Positions 9,488 through 19,754 of a stretch of 64,000 nt of DNA are shown here, piece after piece. Location of the stretch: assembly GCA_014281115.1 (NCBI GenBank), contig JACONQ010000005.1, forward strand, positions 186,001 through 250,000, written 5' to 3'. The notes below the pieces were generated by a model. The model was not told the DNA's origin, ran no database searches, and saw only the letters and a program-made list of their open reading frames with translations. The DNA is from Laburnicola sp. R22_1. Lineage: Eukaryota; Ascomycota; Dothideomycetes; Pleosporales; Didymosphaeriaceae. The translations under genes were made by a program, and so were the position numbers. Each line of letters opens with the position of its first letter. Positions within the stretch are counted from its first letter, which is position 1.

Positions 9488-12379
9488 CTAATACTCAAAA
9501 TCATCATCCACACTCGGCCCCTTATTCCTCCCCACACTCTCCTGCCTCGAATACATCTCCGCAACCATCCGGCTCGTACTCGCCTCATCCGGCTTCTTAT
9601 CCTCTCTCTCCTTGATAAACCGGGGAAACCTCAAACTCACCCCCTTACCCCCACCCTGCACCTCGTCCGCCGCAGCCCTATACCGCGGACTCAGCGTCAA
9701 ATCCGCCGTCTTGACCTCCCACACATAGCGGGGCTCAAACCACACATCCGGCTGATCCTTGTTCCCCGTGCTATGCGTATAAAATGGTTTTGGGCGGTCG
9801 ATGACAATATCCTTGAGGTGACTATGGAGCGTCTCGAGAATCACCTCACTAAACCCCGTACCAATATTACACACGGTTTCGTATTTTTCCGTCGAAGGGT
9901 TGTAGCACGCGAGGAGGAAGGCACCGTACCAGCCCGTGCGCTTGCCGCTGCCGTGGTAGGCGCCTAGGACGACGAGGTCGAGCGAGTCGCCGACGCCGGC
10001 GAGGTAGTCTTTCTTTACTTTGAGCCAGTTTTGCGAGCGTTTGCTGGGTTCGTAGGAAGATTCGGGCCCGTCGAGCATTTTTACCATGAGCCCTTCGCAG
10101 GACGCTTTTACGGAGTCTTCGAGTAGGATTTGTATTTCTTCGAGATCCGAGGTGTCGCCGTATTTTGCGAAGGCAAATTCGCCTTCTACGGGGTTGAAGG
10201 CGGAGTGGAGGAGGTCGCGGCGTTCGCGGAAGGATTTATTGACGAGAGCCTGGGGTTGTTAGTAAAAGTGGTTTCGTTGCTTTTGAGGGACACGTACTTC
10301 GCCATTTAGGTAGAGAATGTCAAAAGCGAAGACGCAGACTTTGATCTTGACGTCTTCGACTTTGACGTCTTTCCGCTTGCGGGTCATGAGCTGTTGGAAA
10401 GGCAGAACCCTCTTCTCTTGCATATCCCAAGCAACTGTCTCGCAGTCCAAGACGAAACTTTTTGTTCCGTCCTTGACCCACGTAGGCAACTTTTCGAGGA
10501 TGTCAGGATACTTCTTGGACAGGTCTTCTGAGTTACGCGAGAAGATGTTTGCAACACCTTTATCGCTCTTCCCGGCAGAAGGGGCGGCCGTGGCCAGTTC
10601 CATCGCAGCATCGTGTGCGACAAAATGAATCTGGGCGCGCTCGCCGTCGTATTTGTATTCACATGCGAAGTGTTTACCTTCAAAACGATCGAGGACTTCC
10701 GTGATAGACTTTGTTGGTTTGGCAAGCATGGGCTTGAGAGGCACGCCGGGCTGCAGTTGGCAATTATCTGGCAGGTTCAATATTCCGTGTTCGAGCATCG
10801 CGGGAATGATGACCTCGTAGCTCGGGAGCTCGCTGTTTGGTTGTCAGCATGGTGAAATCGTGGTGTGTATTTGACACGTACCTGTAAACAGACTTCAACA
10901 CTGATTCAGCCTTAGCCAGCTCAGCTGTCGACGGAATCCCATCTTGCTGCGACATTTCGTGAAACCTCATTGCATGAGCAAGGGCAACTACGACTGTTCT
11001 CTCTGCAAGCCCAAGTCGGAGCTTGCCCTCCAGTGTCCGCACGATATACTTGGCTTCGCTGGGGCCCCCTTTATCCTTTTCGATGTCGACGGCCTTGCCA
11101 GCAATATGTGCATCCGCAGCAGCCAGCAGCTTTTTGATCCCGTCAACCTTCCTACCCTGGGCTCCTTGGCCTTCGGTCGTCGCAATGGCCATCAAGCCCT
11201 TGTGCACACCTTGGATTGTCAACGCCTTCGGCTTGAACATGGTTGGTTGCTTGGAGCGACTCTTTGCTGCAACAAGTCCGAGATCACCAATCTCGTTCTG
11301 TTCACTCTTGATCTGCTGCAAGCTCCGGCCTGTGCTTTCAGAGATAGCTTTCATGATTAGGGACTCGCCAATGCCGAGCTCGATACCGGAGTAGTCTGCA
11401 GCAAGCTTGTTGATCATGAGCAGAATCGTCGGTAGCAGATCCTTTGGCGTGAGACGAAGGACCTGACGGAGGAACAACGAACAATGTGCGGAGATCTCCA
11501 GTCGTTTCGACGTCATCTCAATCTTGGAGAAGGTAGTGCAGAGTGCTGCGTAGGGGACTGGCTCGCCAGGTTTCCAGTCCGGATATGGATCCTTCGCTGT
11601 ACCTTTGGAGGCGCCCTTCAATGTACTCTGAACCTTCTCTCGCGCTTTCGTCGCGACCTCTGGAGGCTCCTCGTCTGAGCTTACTACTTCCTCATCGTCC
11701 TTCGCGCTGGCCTCGGGGCCTTCTGCGGTTGGTGTCTTCTCCAGTTCCTTCTTCTTGTTGTTGGCAATCTTGACAGGCGCCGCTTTCTCCTCGTCTTCAT
11801 CCGAGGGTTCTTCAACCTTGGTCTTTGCAGCGACCTTCTTGGTCTTCGCTGAGGCATTCTCTGTCTTCTTCGGAGCAGCTTTGCCCTTCTTCGCGGGCTC
11901 GGTCTTAGCCGGCCTTCCACGCCTTCTCTTGGTGGGCGGGGCGTCATCGGAGTCTTCCTCTCCTTCCTCGACCTGTCTCTTTTTGCCAGCTTCACTTGGA
12001 GAACTGCCATCAACTTCCATAGCATCCTCGTCCGCCTCGTCATTTGCATCAATCCCAGCAGCAGCGTCTCCATTTTCCTTTTTCAGCACCTCCGGCGAGG
12101 ACTCCGGCTCGTCCTTCGGCTCCACATCTTTATCCAATGCCTCTGACGAGGACTCGGGTTCGTCTTTGGGCCCTACGGCCTTCTTCTCCGCCTTCGGCTT
12201 GATCGCGAACGAGAGTTTGGACTGCTGTGTCTTGGGTGCAGCGCCGTTCTGTTTTCCGAAGAACTTTCTATGAGAGCAACGGTTAGCTCAAAGTTGTCGT
12301 CAAGCGAGACACAATATCCCCACGTTAACATAGTCTGAGAAGGTCGCACGTACCCAAGGGTGGACTGTTTGGGCGGCAT
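9488..12379 (-). CDS. cdc9: ATP-dependent DNA ligase I
   Basis: Four exons on the minus strand, 12379-12354, 12267-10882, 10832-10298 and 10249-9488, give 902 residues, normal for the family. Introns of 86, 49 and 48 nt keep the frame. The nuclear enzyme seals nicks in Okazaki fragments and in excision repair. The spliced N-terminus reads QSTLGKFF, a textbook PCNA-interacting (PIP) box, split by intron 1. A long acidic/lysine-rich tail with nuclear-localisation-like KRRRGRP follows. Residues ~250-470 are the DNA-binding domain. The adenylation motif is EYKYDGER, with the nucleophilic lysine near residue 531. The OB-fold includes GKRTGWYGAFLLACY, and the C-terminus carries SLRFPRF. It is divergent from the MIX23 gene. 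An MCB-like ACGCGT lies about 200 bp upstream of the ATG, consistent with the S-phase control known for yeast CDC9. Confidence 0.96.
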
Positions 12380-12913
12380 AGCTACGAGTCGACAAAAGGC
12401 GGGCTCACTGTGCCACTGGAAGGCGTGTTGGCGAACAGGCGTACCACAGCGCAACAAGAAGTGCGAGGGGAAAAGGTGAAGGTGCTGTGGTGTTAGATTG
12501 AGATAGGCAGAAGCATGGAAGCGTCGAAGCATGTCCCAACGAAGGGAGGTTGCAGCGAATGTGGGTACTGCAGCAGGCAGACACGCGTCGGGGTCGCGCT
12601 TCGCGTCGGGCGAGTCGCAGCTGTTCACGTGAGAAACAGCTGACATCATCGCCGCAAGGATTAGCTTTCATCACCATGTCCACCTCCGAGCATCATCGAA
12701 TACGGATGCACGGAGAGACATCCATTTGCCTTTCGGAGCAAACCACAAACCCTCTGATTTTACTCGCTCCGTGAGAGATAACCCGCGTAGAGCCACGCTC
12801 TCACGCCCCCTTCAGCATCGCAAATCTTGGATACATCATCCGACCTGGCGCATCTTCTCTGGCAACGGGCTCCCGCCGAGCCTGCCAAACCCTCTCCTGC
12901 CTCCATTCACACA
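12380..12913. promoter_or_regulatory. Shared divergent promoter, ligase I / MIX23
   Basis: 534 bases separate two divergent start codons. Visible elements are ACGCGT at 12583-12588 (MluI cell-cycle box type) and CACGTG at 12626-12631. The latter sits between perfect 8-bp inverted arms CAGCTGTT and AACAGCTG. No coding potential. The assignment as promoter rests on geometry; factor binding is inference. Confidence 0.6.
12583..12588. promoter_or_regulatory. MCB-like site ACGCGT
   Basis: An exact MluI cell-cycle box 204-209 bp upstream of the DNA ligase I start. In yeasts MBF binds this motif to drive G1/S genes, CDC9 among them. A single copy could occur by chance. Confidence 0.4.
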
Positions 12914-13557
12914 ATGTCTCAGCCCTCGGAACGACCGCCGCTAACACCGCAATTCTGCTTCAACCAAACGGCACTGCGTGGTCCGCCACTCCGACTCCAC
13001 GCCTTCCCACCCACTAACTAACCAGACGTGCCCTAACAGACTTCCTCCGCATATCGCGCGGCACGACAGACGATTCCATAACGCAAAACCTCAACGCGCT
13101 CCTCACGCCTTCCCAGCGCGGATTCGATCCATCCTCGACATCCTCCCGCTCGCTTGCCGTACCCGGCGCCGACCGCTCAATACCACCCGAGCAATGCAAC
13201 TCGTTCAAGCAGAACGTGCTCTTCCCCTCATGGGCGGTGCGCTCAGACGTACTGGATTACTGTGCGGGCGTCGCAACAGCGCCCGACCCTGACGATCCAG
13301 ATAGCATCCTGCGGCAGATAGAAGACAGCAAGGCACGGGAGCGCGTGGTGGACGAGCGGTTAGATCCGTACAGCGGGCGCTACTTCCCGCAGGAGGCAAG
13401 GACGGAGAGCTTGGCTATGCTGATGCGGAACGAAAGAGCGGTGGAGAAGATAATACGGAGTAGGACGTGGAGCGTGTTGGGGGAGAGATGTGGCATGAGC
13501 AGCGAGACGGCGGAACAGGCATTTGAGAAGTGGAGGCAGGCGCAACCCAAGCGATGA
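12914..13557 (+). CDS. mix23: MIX23/Cid2-family mitochondrial protein
   Basis: Exons 12914-12980 and 13040-13557 give 194 residues. The 59-nt intron has a good ACTAAC branch site and CAG acceptor but a poor donor, GTCCGC. An alternative donor four bases earlier (GTGGTC) would also keep the frame and change only two residues. The protein matches the Cid2 (caffeine-induced death 2)/CCDC58/MIX23 family: FCFNQTALRDFLRISR, then DDSITQNLN, then a conserved Cys pair in EQCNSFKQ and LDYC about 21 residues apart, and a C-terminal helix-rich part with the SVLGERC motif. Yeast MIX23 is an intermembrane-space protein linked to protein import. Function here is by homology. It is divergent from DNA ligase I. 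Confidence 0.85.
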
Positions 13558-15896
13558 TGATGCAGGATATAATTTCTTTGTATGAGTAGATACTGCGCTC
13601 GGCGACGGAGACATTCGACACGTTCAGGTCAGCATAGAGGCAGAGGTTGGACATTCCACTCTTCGCATACATCGATATGGCATAGACCAGGGACGTAGAT
13701 GTATATACCATCTGTTTCATCGAGCAGCGAGAGCATAGCTTGGCAGCCATATACCCTCTCAAAAATGCTTTCCGGCAGAGCCTATAACGCCCTGGGAAGA
13801 AGCATATTCAGATGCAGAGCCTTTAAGCAGCCGGACATTCCTGGGAAGAAGCATCGTAAGATACGCACCCGCATTTCCTCACTCACGCGTGCGACAGAGC
13901 CTTCTCTTCTCTTCTCCACCGCAGCGCAGACAAGCCCTTCATGTACCGAAAGGTTTGCGATGATTCTACTCCTGAAAGCTCCGGTCACAATCTTCCAAAC
14001 AAGAAAACCAAACAAAACATGTCCCACCCATCCCACAACTCCGATCCATCTTTTCACGGACGACGCAGCTGGTAGGAAGACGGTTGGGTATCGCTCTACG
14101 GGGCCGGGAACGGAAGACTATTCATCGCATGGAATAACCCTCAGCATGTCGCATGTAGCGAAGCCACGATATAAAAGGTATGTAGATTACCTCCTAACTG
14201 ATGATGGGGAGCGAGAAAGGGTGCGCGGGTGCGCGAAGTTTTTATGCGGGCGGTGGGGCTTGGCGGGGGCCGTGCGGAGGTTAGGTAAGCGGGGTTGGCG
14301 AGGGAGCGGGGCTGGTAGACCTCAGAACTTGACCTTTATGGACACGATATCGTTTCTGTTGAAAGAGACTGACTGCACGGCGGATGCTCTCTCTAACTTT
14401 GTTCGGTCCGCAACAGATGCCTTCAACCGCCGAGCCGATTATAGCCCGAGACCTTTGATTTCTGTTCCAAGGTTTTCAATCGCCATGGTGCATCATCAGA
14501 CTATTGGTTGGAACTAAAGCCTCTTTTGCTTTGGCAAAGGCCTTCGTCGCAGTAGACACTCGATCTGACAGATATAATGTCCCTGGATGACTTTGTCGGA
14601 GTTCCAGACGCCTAATGCAGGTGGGAGGTCAAGCACGTGGCAACTTGGTAAACGCGCACGTGCGGGGTCCGTGGACCAACACCCAAGCCTGTTGGGACGA
14701 AAGCTAACCTACACCTCACTTCGACTCCTCAGACGTCCATCATGAGAACTCAATCTCTATCTTGCCCATCTATATGCCACTCACGGAGCTCGCACTCGAT
14801 GATAGAGTGGCCTTCGCCGAGCGTCACCGCTTCCACCACTCGACGCTTACCCCGCCAGATGCCACTCCGTTGCGCCTTCCTCGTCATCGGTCGCCGCAAT
14901 GAATACTACAATGTCATGGGCCTACGATAGAACACACACGGAATGGTTGCTTGAATATGTTTCGACAATGGACACTGCCACTATGGCGAGGTTGGCTCAT
15001 ACTCGCACACTCACTTGCTGATGGTGTGACAGACTTGGCCTGCATCCTTCAACCGAACTAATGCCCCCCAACGGGCTTATCGTATATCGCACACTTCATC
15101 AAGCTATCAGACGTATACCTGTACACAGTATGTGCGCAGTGCTATGCCGCGTTATCCGCTAGACCGTGCTGTATCACAAGAGACTTCAACCCTCTAGCAG
15201 CGAACTGTGCGCGGCATGTGAATCGAACTACCCTCGGTCATCGTAGATTGGCCCCATTGCGACCATTTCCACACGCTCTACACGAGCTCTCACGGGTGAG
15301 GACATTGTGGTGCGTTGGCACAGTCACACCGCTCCTTCTCATGGTTTCACCGCAGCCCGTCCTCAGTACACGTCTCGCAACATAGCGTGCTCAATCGCTG
15401 GCATGTCACTTACCGTATGAACCCTCAAGTCGACTATAGTTCCGTCTCCATGGGGAGGAAATAGCGCCGGCCCGCGCCTGCGCCGCGCTAGAATATGGCC
15501 GTCCGAACGCGCCAAGGCTGTCAACGTACTAGTTTGCAGTCGGAGCCGATCAACTTCCTCTCCCACGTACCCAAGGCTTCTCACGAACCGGTCAGATTTC
15601 TTTCATGTCCTTGTGAAGCCCTCCAGATCAATCAGCGTCCAAGCTGCGACAAAGGCGACGCCAGCCGAAATAATGTCATCGGCAAAAGGCGCACTAGAGC
15701 AAACCAACCCTGGACCAAGCAACACCCCAGATAAGCGAACAGCGTTTACTGGCTAAGCGTGTCAACACTCAAGGCCGTCGAGCCAAATTTTTACATCTCG
15801 ATTCCTTGCTTTTGTGGGGCAAAAAGGTGGGATATATACACCAAATTGCCCTGACGTCTCCTACTGCACCCGACACTCCTTACACCCCACCAAAAT
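13558..15896. other. Gene-poor spacer, 2.3 kb
   Basis: No convincing gene. One open frame of 272 codons (13699-14517, +) has no recognisable domain and a composition like non-coding sequence. A 15-bp direct repeat CCTGGGAAGAAGCAT occurs at 13791 and 13840. The last few hundred bases should hold the promoter of the ATRR-like gene; a TATATA string lies near 15832-15837, about 60 bp before the ATG. Confidence 0.5.
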
Positions 15897-18800
15897 ATGC
15901 CCATCATCGATACCACAAAAGACCTCTCGGCCCTCTTCTCCAAACAAGCACACGCTACTCCAGATGCCGTCGCCCTAGAAGACGAGCAGCACAGCTACAC
16001 CTATGCCGAGCTTCACGAAAAATTCACTGTCCTAGCCGATCGTCTCAGGGCCCATGGCGTCGGTCGTGACAGTCTCGTCGGCGTGCTCTTGCCCCGGTCG
16101 GCTGACTACGTGATCGCCTGTCTCGCCGCTATCCGTGCTGGCGGTGCCTTTCTTGTCCTCGAGCTTGCGTACCCCCCTGATCTACTAGCCGATGTCATCG
16201 ACGACGCCCGCCCGGCTGTTGTTGTAACAGTTCGTGCTGAAGTCGGAAAAATCAAACAAAGTGTCCCCCTCATCACCCTCGACGAGGAATCATCTAGTGC
16301 CAATGGCCTTGTGAAAGAAAGCGAGCTCCCTCCACTGCCTAGTGATACGGATCTCGACAAGCTGAGTTTTGTGGCCTACTCCAGCGGCACCACAGGGAAA
16401 CCCAAAGGCATTGCCAACTCTCACCGAGCCGCTGTTCTGTCTTATAACTTGCGCTTCGGTCTCTCCGATCTCGGTCCTGGAGACCGCGTGGCTTGCAATG
16501 TCTTCTTCGTTTGGGAGATCATCCGGCCACTTCTTCGAGGGGCCACTGTTGTTGCTGTCCCCGACGAGGCGAGCTACGACCCTCGCATGCTAGTCGACTT
16601 GCTGTCCAAGAAAAACATCACAGAAACTCTATTTACTCCCACTTTGTTCGCCGCTATTCTCGCTCGTCATCAGAACCTGGGAAATCGCCTGCCGAATCTC
16701 AAGACTATTTGGCTGAACGGCGAGGTCGTGACCACAGACCTGGCTCGTCGCGGTATCAAGATACTGCCAAATGCACGTTTGCTGAACGTCTACAGTGCTT
16801 GTGAGACACACGAGGTCGCCTGCGGAGATATCCAGGAAATGCTTGGCAAGGTTGACGAAAAAGCACTCTACTGCCCCGTTGGTCCTCCTTTGATCGATCC
16901 AAAGTACATCTACATTCTAGATGAAAGTGGTCACAGGGTAGAAGATGGGAGTAATGGCGAGCTTTTTGTAGGCGGCCATCTCCTTGCCCGAGGTTATCTC
17001 AATCTCTCAGAGACAACAGCCAAAGCTTTCACGCCGAATCCGTTCAGTTCAAAGTCTGGTGCGCGAATGTACAGGACCGGCGACAAAGCACGCATGCTTC
17101 CGTCAGGACTACTCGAAATCACTGGACGTGTAGGAGCTATGATCAAGCTCCGTGGCTATTCTGTGGTTCCGGGCAAAGTTGAAAATGCAATCGTACAATA
17201 CTTGGCCGTCAGTCGTTGTGCCATCATTGCACACGGAGAAGGGATTGACAAACAACTGGTTGCCTATTTTGTTCCGGACAAGGAATCTTCCCCTGAACGG
17301 CCTGCGGTGCAGGTCGACAATGAATGCCGCAGCCTGGACTCCCGGGTAGTGCTCAAGCCGTATCTCGCCCACTACATGATACCCCATATCTGGATCGAGA
17401 TGGACGAGTTGCCGACACATGAGGTGTCTGGTAAAGTGGACCTCAGCCGTCTTCCTCCGCCAAACACGAGAACGAAGTCGCCGACTGGAAAGCGAGCTAC
17501 GTACGAACAAGATCCGATTGATATTGAGCAAATCACTGCCATCTGGGCCACTATACTTGGGATCCAAGCGAGCACTATCACGCCCGAGTACAACTTCTTT
17601 GACTTGGGCGGCCACTCTTTGTCGCTTGCGGATCTTGCTGCTCGACTTTCGAACACGTTTGGGTTGAAGATCCCAGTCGCCCGACTCGCCGATCCTGCCA
17701 CGCTCAATGGCCACCTTGACACGGTGCGATCTGTTCGTGACGGACAAACAGCTGCAGTGCAAGCTGACTTGCCGGCTGTTCTACGCGCGGATTCGGTGCT
17801 CGACAAGGACATCCAGCCTACCGATGCCAAGATTTGTGCCCTCAAGGACGCCAAAACTGTTCTCCTTACTGGTGTGACAGGTTTCTTGGGTCCGTTTCTG
17901 CTCCGGGATTTGCTCGACAGCACATCTGCCAAGATTATTTGCCTAGTACGATTCAGCGATGCTTCAGAAGACGACCTTCCCGCCGGTATTGCAAGGATCA
18001 GGAGAAATCTCCTCGACTTTGGTCTGTGGAGCGACCTCATTATGGAGCGCGTAGAAATTTTACCCGGCAACTTGTCGCGGAGACGATTCGGCCTATCCCC
18101 GGATACCTTTGCGGAGATTGCTGGCCGTGTGGACGTCATTGTCCATGCGGCGGCTACTGTCAATCTTGTCTATCCGTATGCTGCATTGCGTCTCCCCAAC
18201 GTGATCGGTACAAAGGAGATCCTTCGCCTTGCTTGCAAAGGCGGAGCCACTGTCCAGTACGTATCTACAAACGGAGTCTTGCCTCCTGCATTAGGGCAGG
18301 AAGGCTGGCCTGAGGACGCAATGCTGGATGTGGACGACGTTCCAGAGAAACTTGCCGATGGCTATGGCCAGACGAAATGGGTTGCGGAACAGCTAGTCCT
18401 TCAAGCTGGCCGGCGCGGCCTCCCCGTCAAGGTTCACCGATGTGGTACCATCAGCGGGCACAGCGAAACGGGTGCATCCAACGCCTGGGACCTTCTAACT
18501 GCATTGCTGGTAGAATCGATTCGCATCGGCCATTATCCCGAAGTAAAAGGATGGCGCGCTGAGATGACGCCGGTCGATTTCGTCAGCAAAGCCATCATCC
18601 ACCTGGGCAATCAGACAGAGGCGGACCAGGTCGTTTTCCATCTAGGCGACCCCACGCCCGCTGACACGAGCGCCGTTTTCGAATACTTGGAGCGTCTCGG
18701 GTACCCGACAAAGCCGCTGGAGTTTGAGAAGTGGGTGGAGCTATGGGACGACAAACGAGGCTCTGCCAAGGGCGGAGACGGTGCGTTTACCATTGATATT

Positions 18801-19754
18801 CTGCGCAGCGGCATGCCCAGTGTTGGTTTTCTTCGCGATATTGTCGTGCTAGACAACGCAAAGACGAGGCCATTCCGCGCGGCTGTAGTGCGGCCAAAGG
18901 TGGATGAAATCCTCCTCGAGACGTACACACGCCACTGGTACGCCCGAGGATGGCTCCCGAAGCCGCCCTCAACTTCCAACGCGACAGGCGGCACGGGTCA
19001 ACTTCCTAAACGAGGCCCGCTGTACGGCAAAGTGGCCATCGTCATGGGTGCCTCGTCCGGCATCGGCGCCGCGACAGCCACGGCGCTGGCCCGAGAAGGC
19101 TGCCACGTAGCCCTCGCGGCGCGCCGCATCGACGCCCTCGAAGACCTCAAGAAGCGCATCGTCGTCCGCGAGGGCAAAGTCTTCTGCCAAAAGACAGACG
19201 TGACGTGCAAAACGGAGGTGGAAGCGCTCGTCCAGGCGACGCAGAAAAAACTCGGCCCCGTCGACGTATTCGTCTCCGTGTCGGGCGTCATGTACTTCAC
19301 CATGATGAAGAACGTGCAGACGGACGAGTGGGACCGCACTGTGGACGTCAATTGTAAAGGGCTGCTTAACTGTCTCTCTGCGGCGGTGCCGGGCATGCTG
19401 GCGCGCGGGAAGGGCCACATCGTCGCTATTTCGTCGGATGCAGGTCGAAAGGTTTTCCCTGGTTTGGGCGTGTACTCGGCGAGTAAATTCTTCGTCGAGG
19501 CTACGCTGCAGGCGTTGCGGGTGGAGACGGCGGGCACGGGGCTCCGCGTGACGAGCATGCAGCCGGGCAATGTGGCGACGGAGCTGCTGGGCATGTCGAC
19601 GGATGCGGAGGCGCTGGAGAAGTTTGGGGCGCCGAGTGGGGCCAAGGTGTTGGATGCGGAGGATGTGGCGGGGGGGATTGTGTGGGCGCTTAGGCAGCCG
19701 GAGCATGTGGGCGTGAATGAGGTGATGATTGAGCCGAGGGATGAGCCTATTTAA
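15897..19754 (+). CDS. NRPS-like A-T-R-SDR enzyme, probable glycine betaine reductase
   Basis: A single exon encodes 1,285 residues. Order: adenylation domain (~20-510) with YSSGTTGKPKG (~161), YRTGDKAR and SGKVDL; thiolation domain with phosphopantetheine serine in FDLGGHSLS (~570); thioester reductase with GVTGFLGPFLLRD (~659) and catalytic YGQTK (~822); and a second, SDR-type reductase with GASSGIGAA (~1051), a SSDAG serine and YSASK (~1192). There is no condensation domain, so it activates and reduces one acid instead of making peptides. This A-T-R1-R2 order is that of the characterised Aspergillus nidulans ATRR, which reduces glycine betaine to choline through two two-electron steps. The A domain has an aromatic-rich pocket (NVFFVWEIIRP) that could cage a quaternary ammonium. 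Identity of substrate is inference; an aryl- or amino-acid reductase is the alternative. No pathway genes flank it, which fits primary metabolism rather than a cluster. Confidence 0.88.
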   Translation: MPIIDTTKDLSALFSKQAHATPDAVALEDEQHSYTYAELHEKFTVLADRLRAHGVGRDSLVGVLLPRSADYVIACLAAIRAGGAFLVLELAYPPDLLADVIDDARPAVVVTVRAEVGKIKQSVPLITLDEESSSANGLVKESELPPLPSDTDLDKLSFVAYSSGTTGKPKGIANSHRAAVLSYNLRFGLSDLGPGDRVACNVFFVWEIIRPLLRGATVVAVPDEASYDPRMLVDLLSKKNITETLFTPTLFAAILARHQNLGNRLPNLKTIWLNGEVVTTDLARRGIKILPNARLLNVYSACETHEVACGDIQEMLGKVDEKALYCPVGPPLIDPKYIYILDESGHRVEDGSNGELFVGGHLLARGYLNLSETTAKAFTPNPFSSKSGARMYRTGDKARMLPSGLLEITGRVGAMIKLRGYSVVPGKVENAIVQYLAVSRCAIIAHGEGIDKQLVAYFVPDKESSPERPAVQVDNECRSLDSRVVLKPYLAHYMIPHIWIEMDELPTHEVSGKVDLSRLPPPNTRTKSPTGKRATYEQDPIDIEQITAIWATILGIQASTITPEYNFFDLGGHSLSLADLAARLSNTFGLKIPVARLADPATLNGHLDTVRSVRDGQTAAVQADLPAVLRADSVLDKDIQPTDAKICALKDAKTVLLTGVTGFLGPFLLRDLLDSTSAKIICLVRFSDASEDDLPAGIARIRRNLLDFGLWSDLIMERVEILPGNLSRRRFGLSPDTFAEIAGRVDVIVHAAATVNLVYPYAALRLPNVIGTKEILRLACKGGATVQYVSTNGVLPPALGQEGWPEDAMLDVDDVPEKLADGYGQTKWVAEQLVLQAGRRGLPVKVHRCGTISGHSETGASNAWDLLTALLVESIRIGHYPEVKGWRAEMTPVDFVSKAIIHLGNQTEADQVVFHLGDPTPADTSAVFEYLERLGYPTKPLEFEKWVELWDDKRGSAKGGDGAFTIDILRSGMPSVGFLRDIVVLDNAKTRPFRAAVVRPKVDEILLETYTRHWYARGWLPKPPSTSNATGGTGQLPKRGPLYGKVAIVMGASSGIGAATATALAREGCHVALAARRIDALEDLKKRIVVREGKVFCQKTDVTCKTEVEALVQATQKKLGPVDVFVSVSGVMYFTMMKNVQTDEWDRTVDVNCKGLLNCLSAAVPGMLARGKGHIVAISSDAGRKVFPGLGVYSASKFFVEATLQALRVETAGTGLRVTSMQPGNVATELLGMSTDAEALEKFGAPSGAKVLDAEDVAGGIVWALRQPEHVGVNEVMIEPRDEPI

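Noticed and set aside
13699..14517. 272-codon plus-strand open frame in the 2.3-kb spacer
   Set aside because: No domain, signal, splice partner or coding-like composition; it looks like a chance open frame in moderately GC-rich DNA.
15180..15310. Possible tRNA on the minus strand (a B-box-like GTTCGATTC string)
   Set aside because: No A-box at the right distance and no cloverleaf could be drawn.
15897..19754. Peptide-making NRPS or LYS2 aminoadipate reductase
   Set aside because: No condensation domain, and LYS2 lacks the second SDR-type reductase at the C-terminus.
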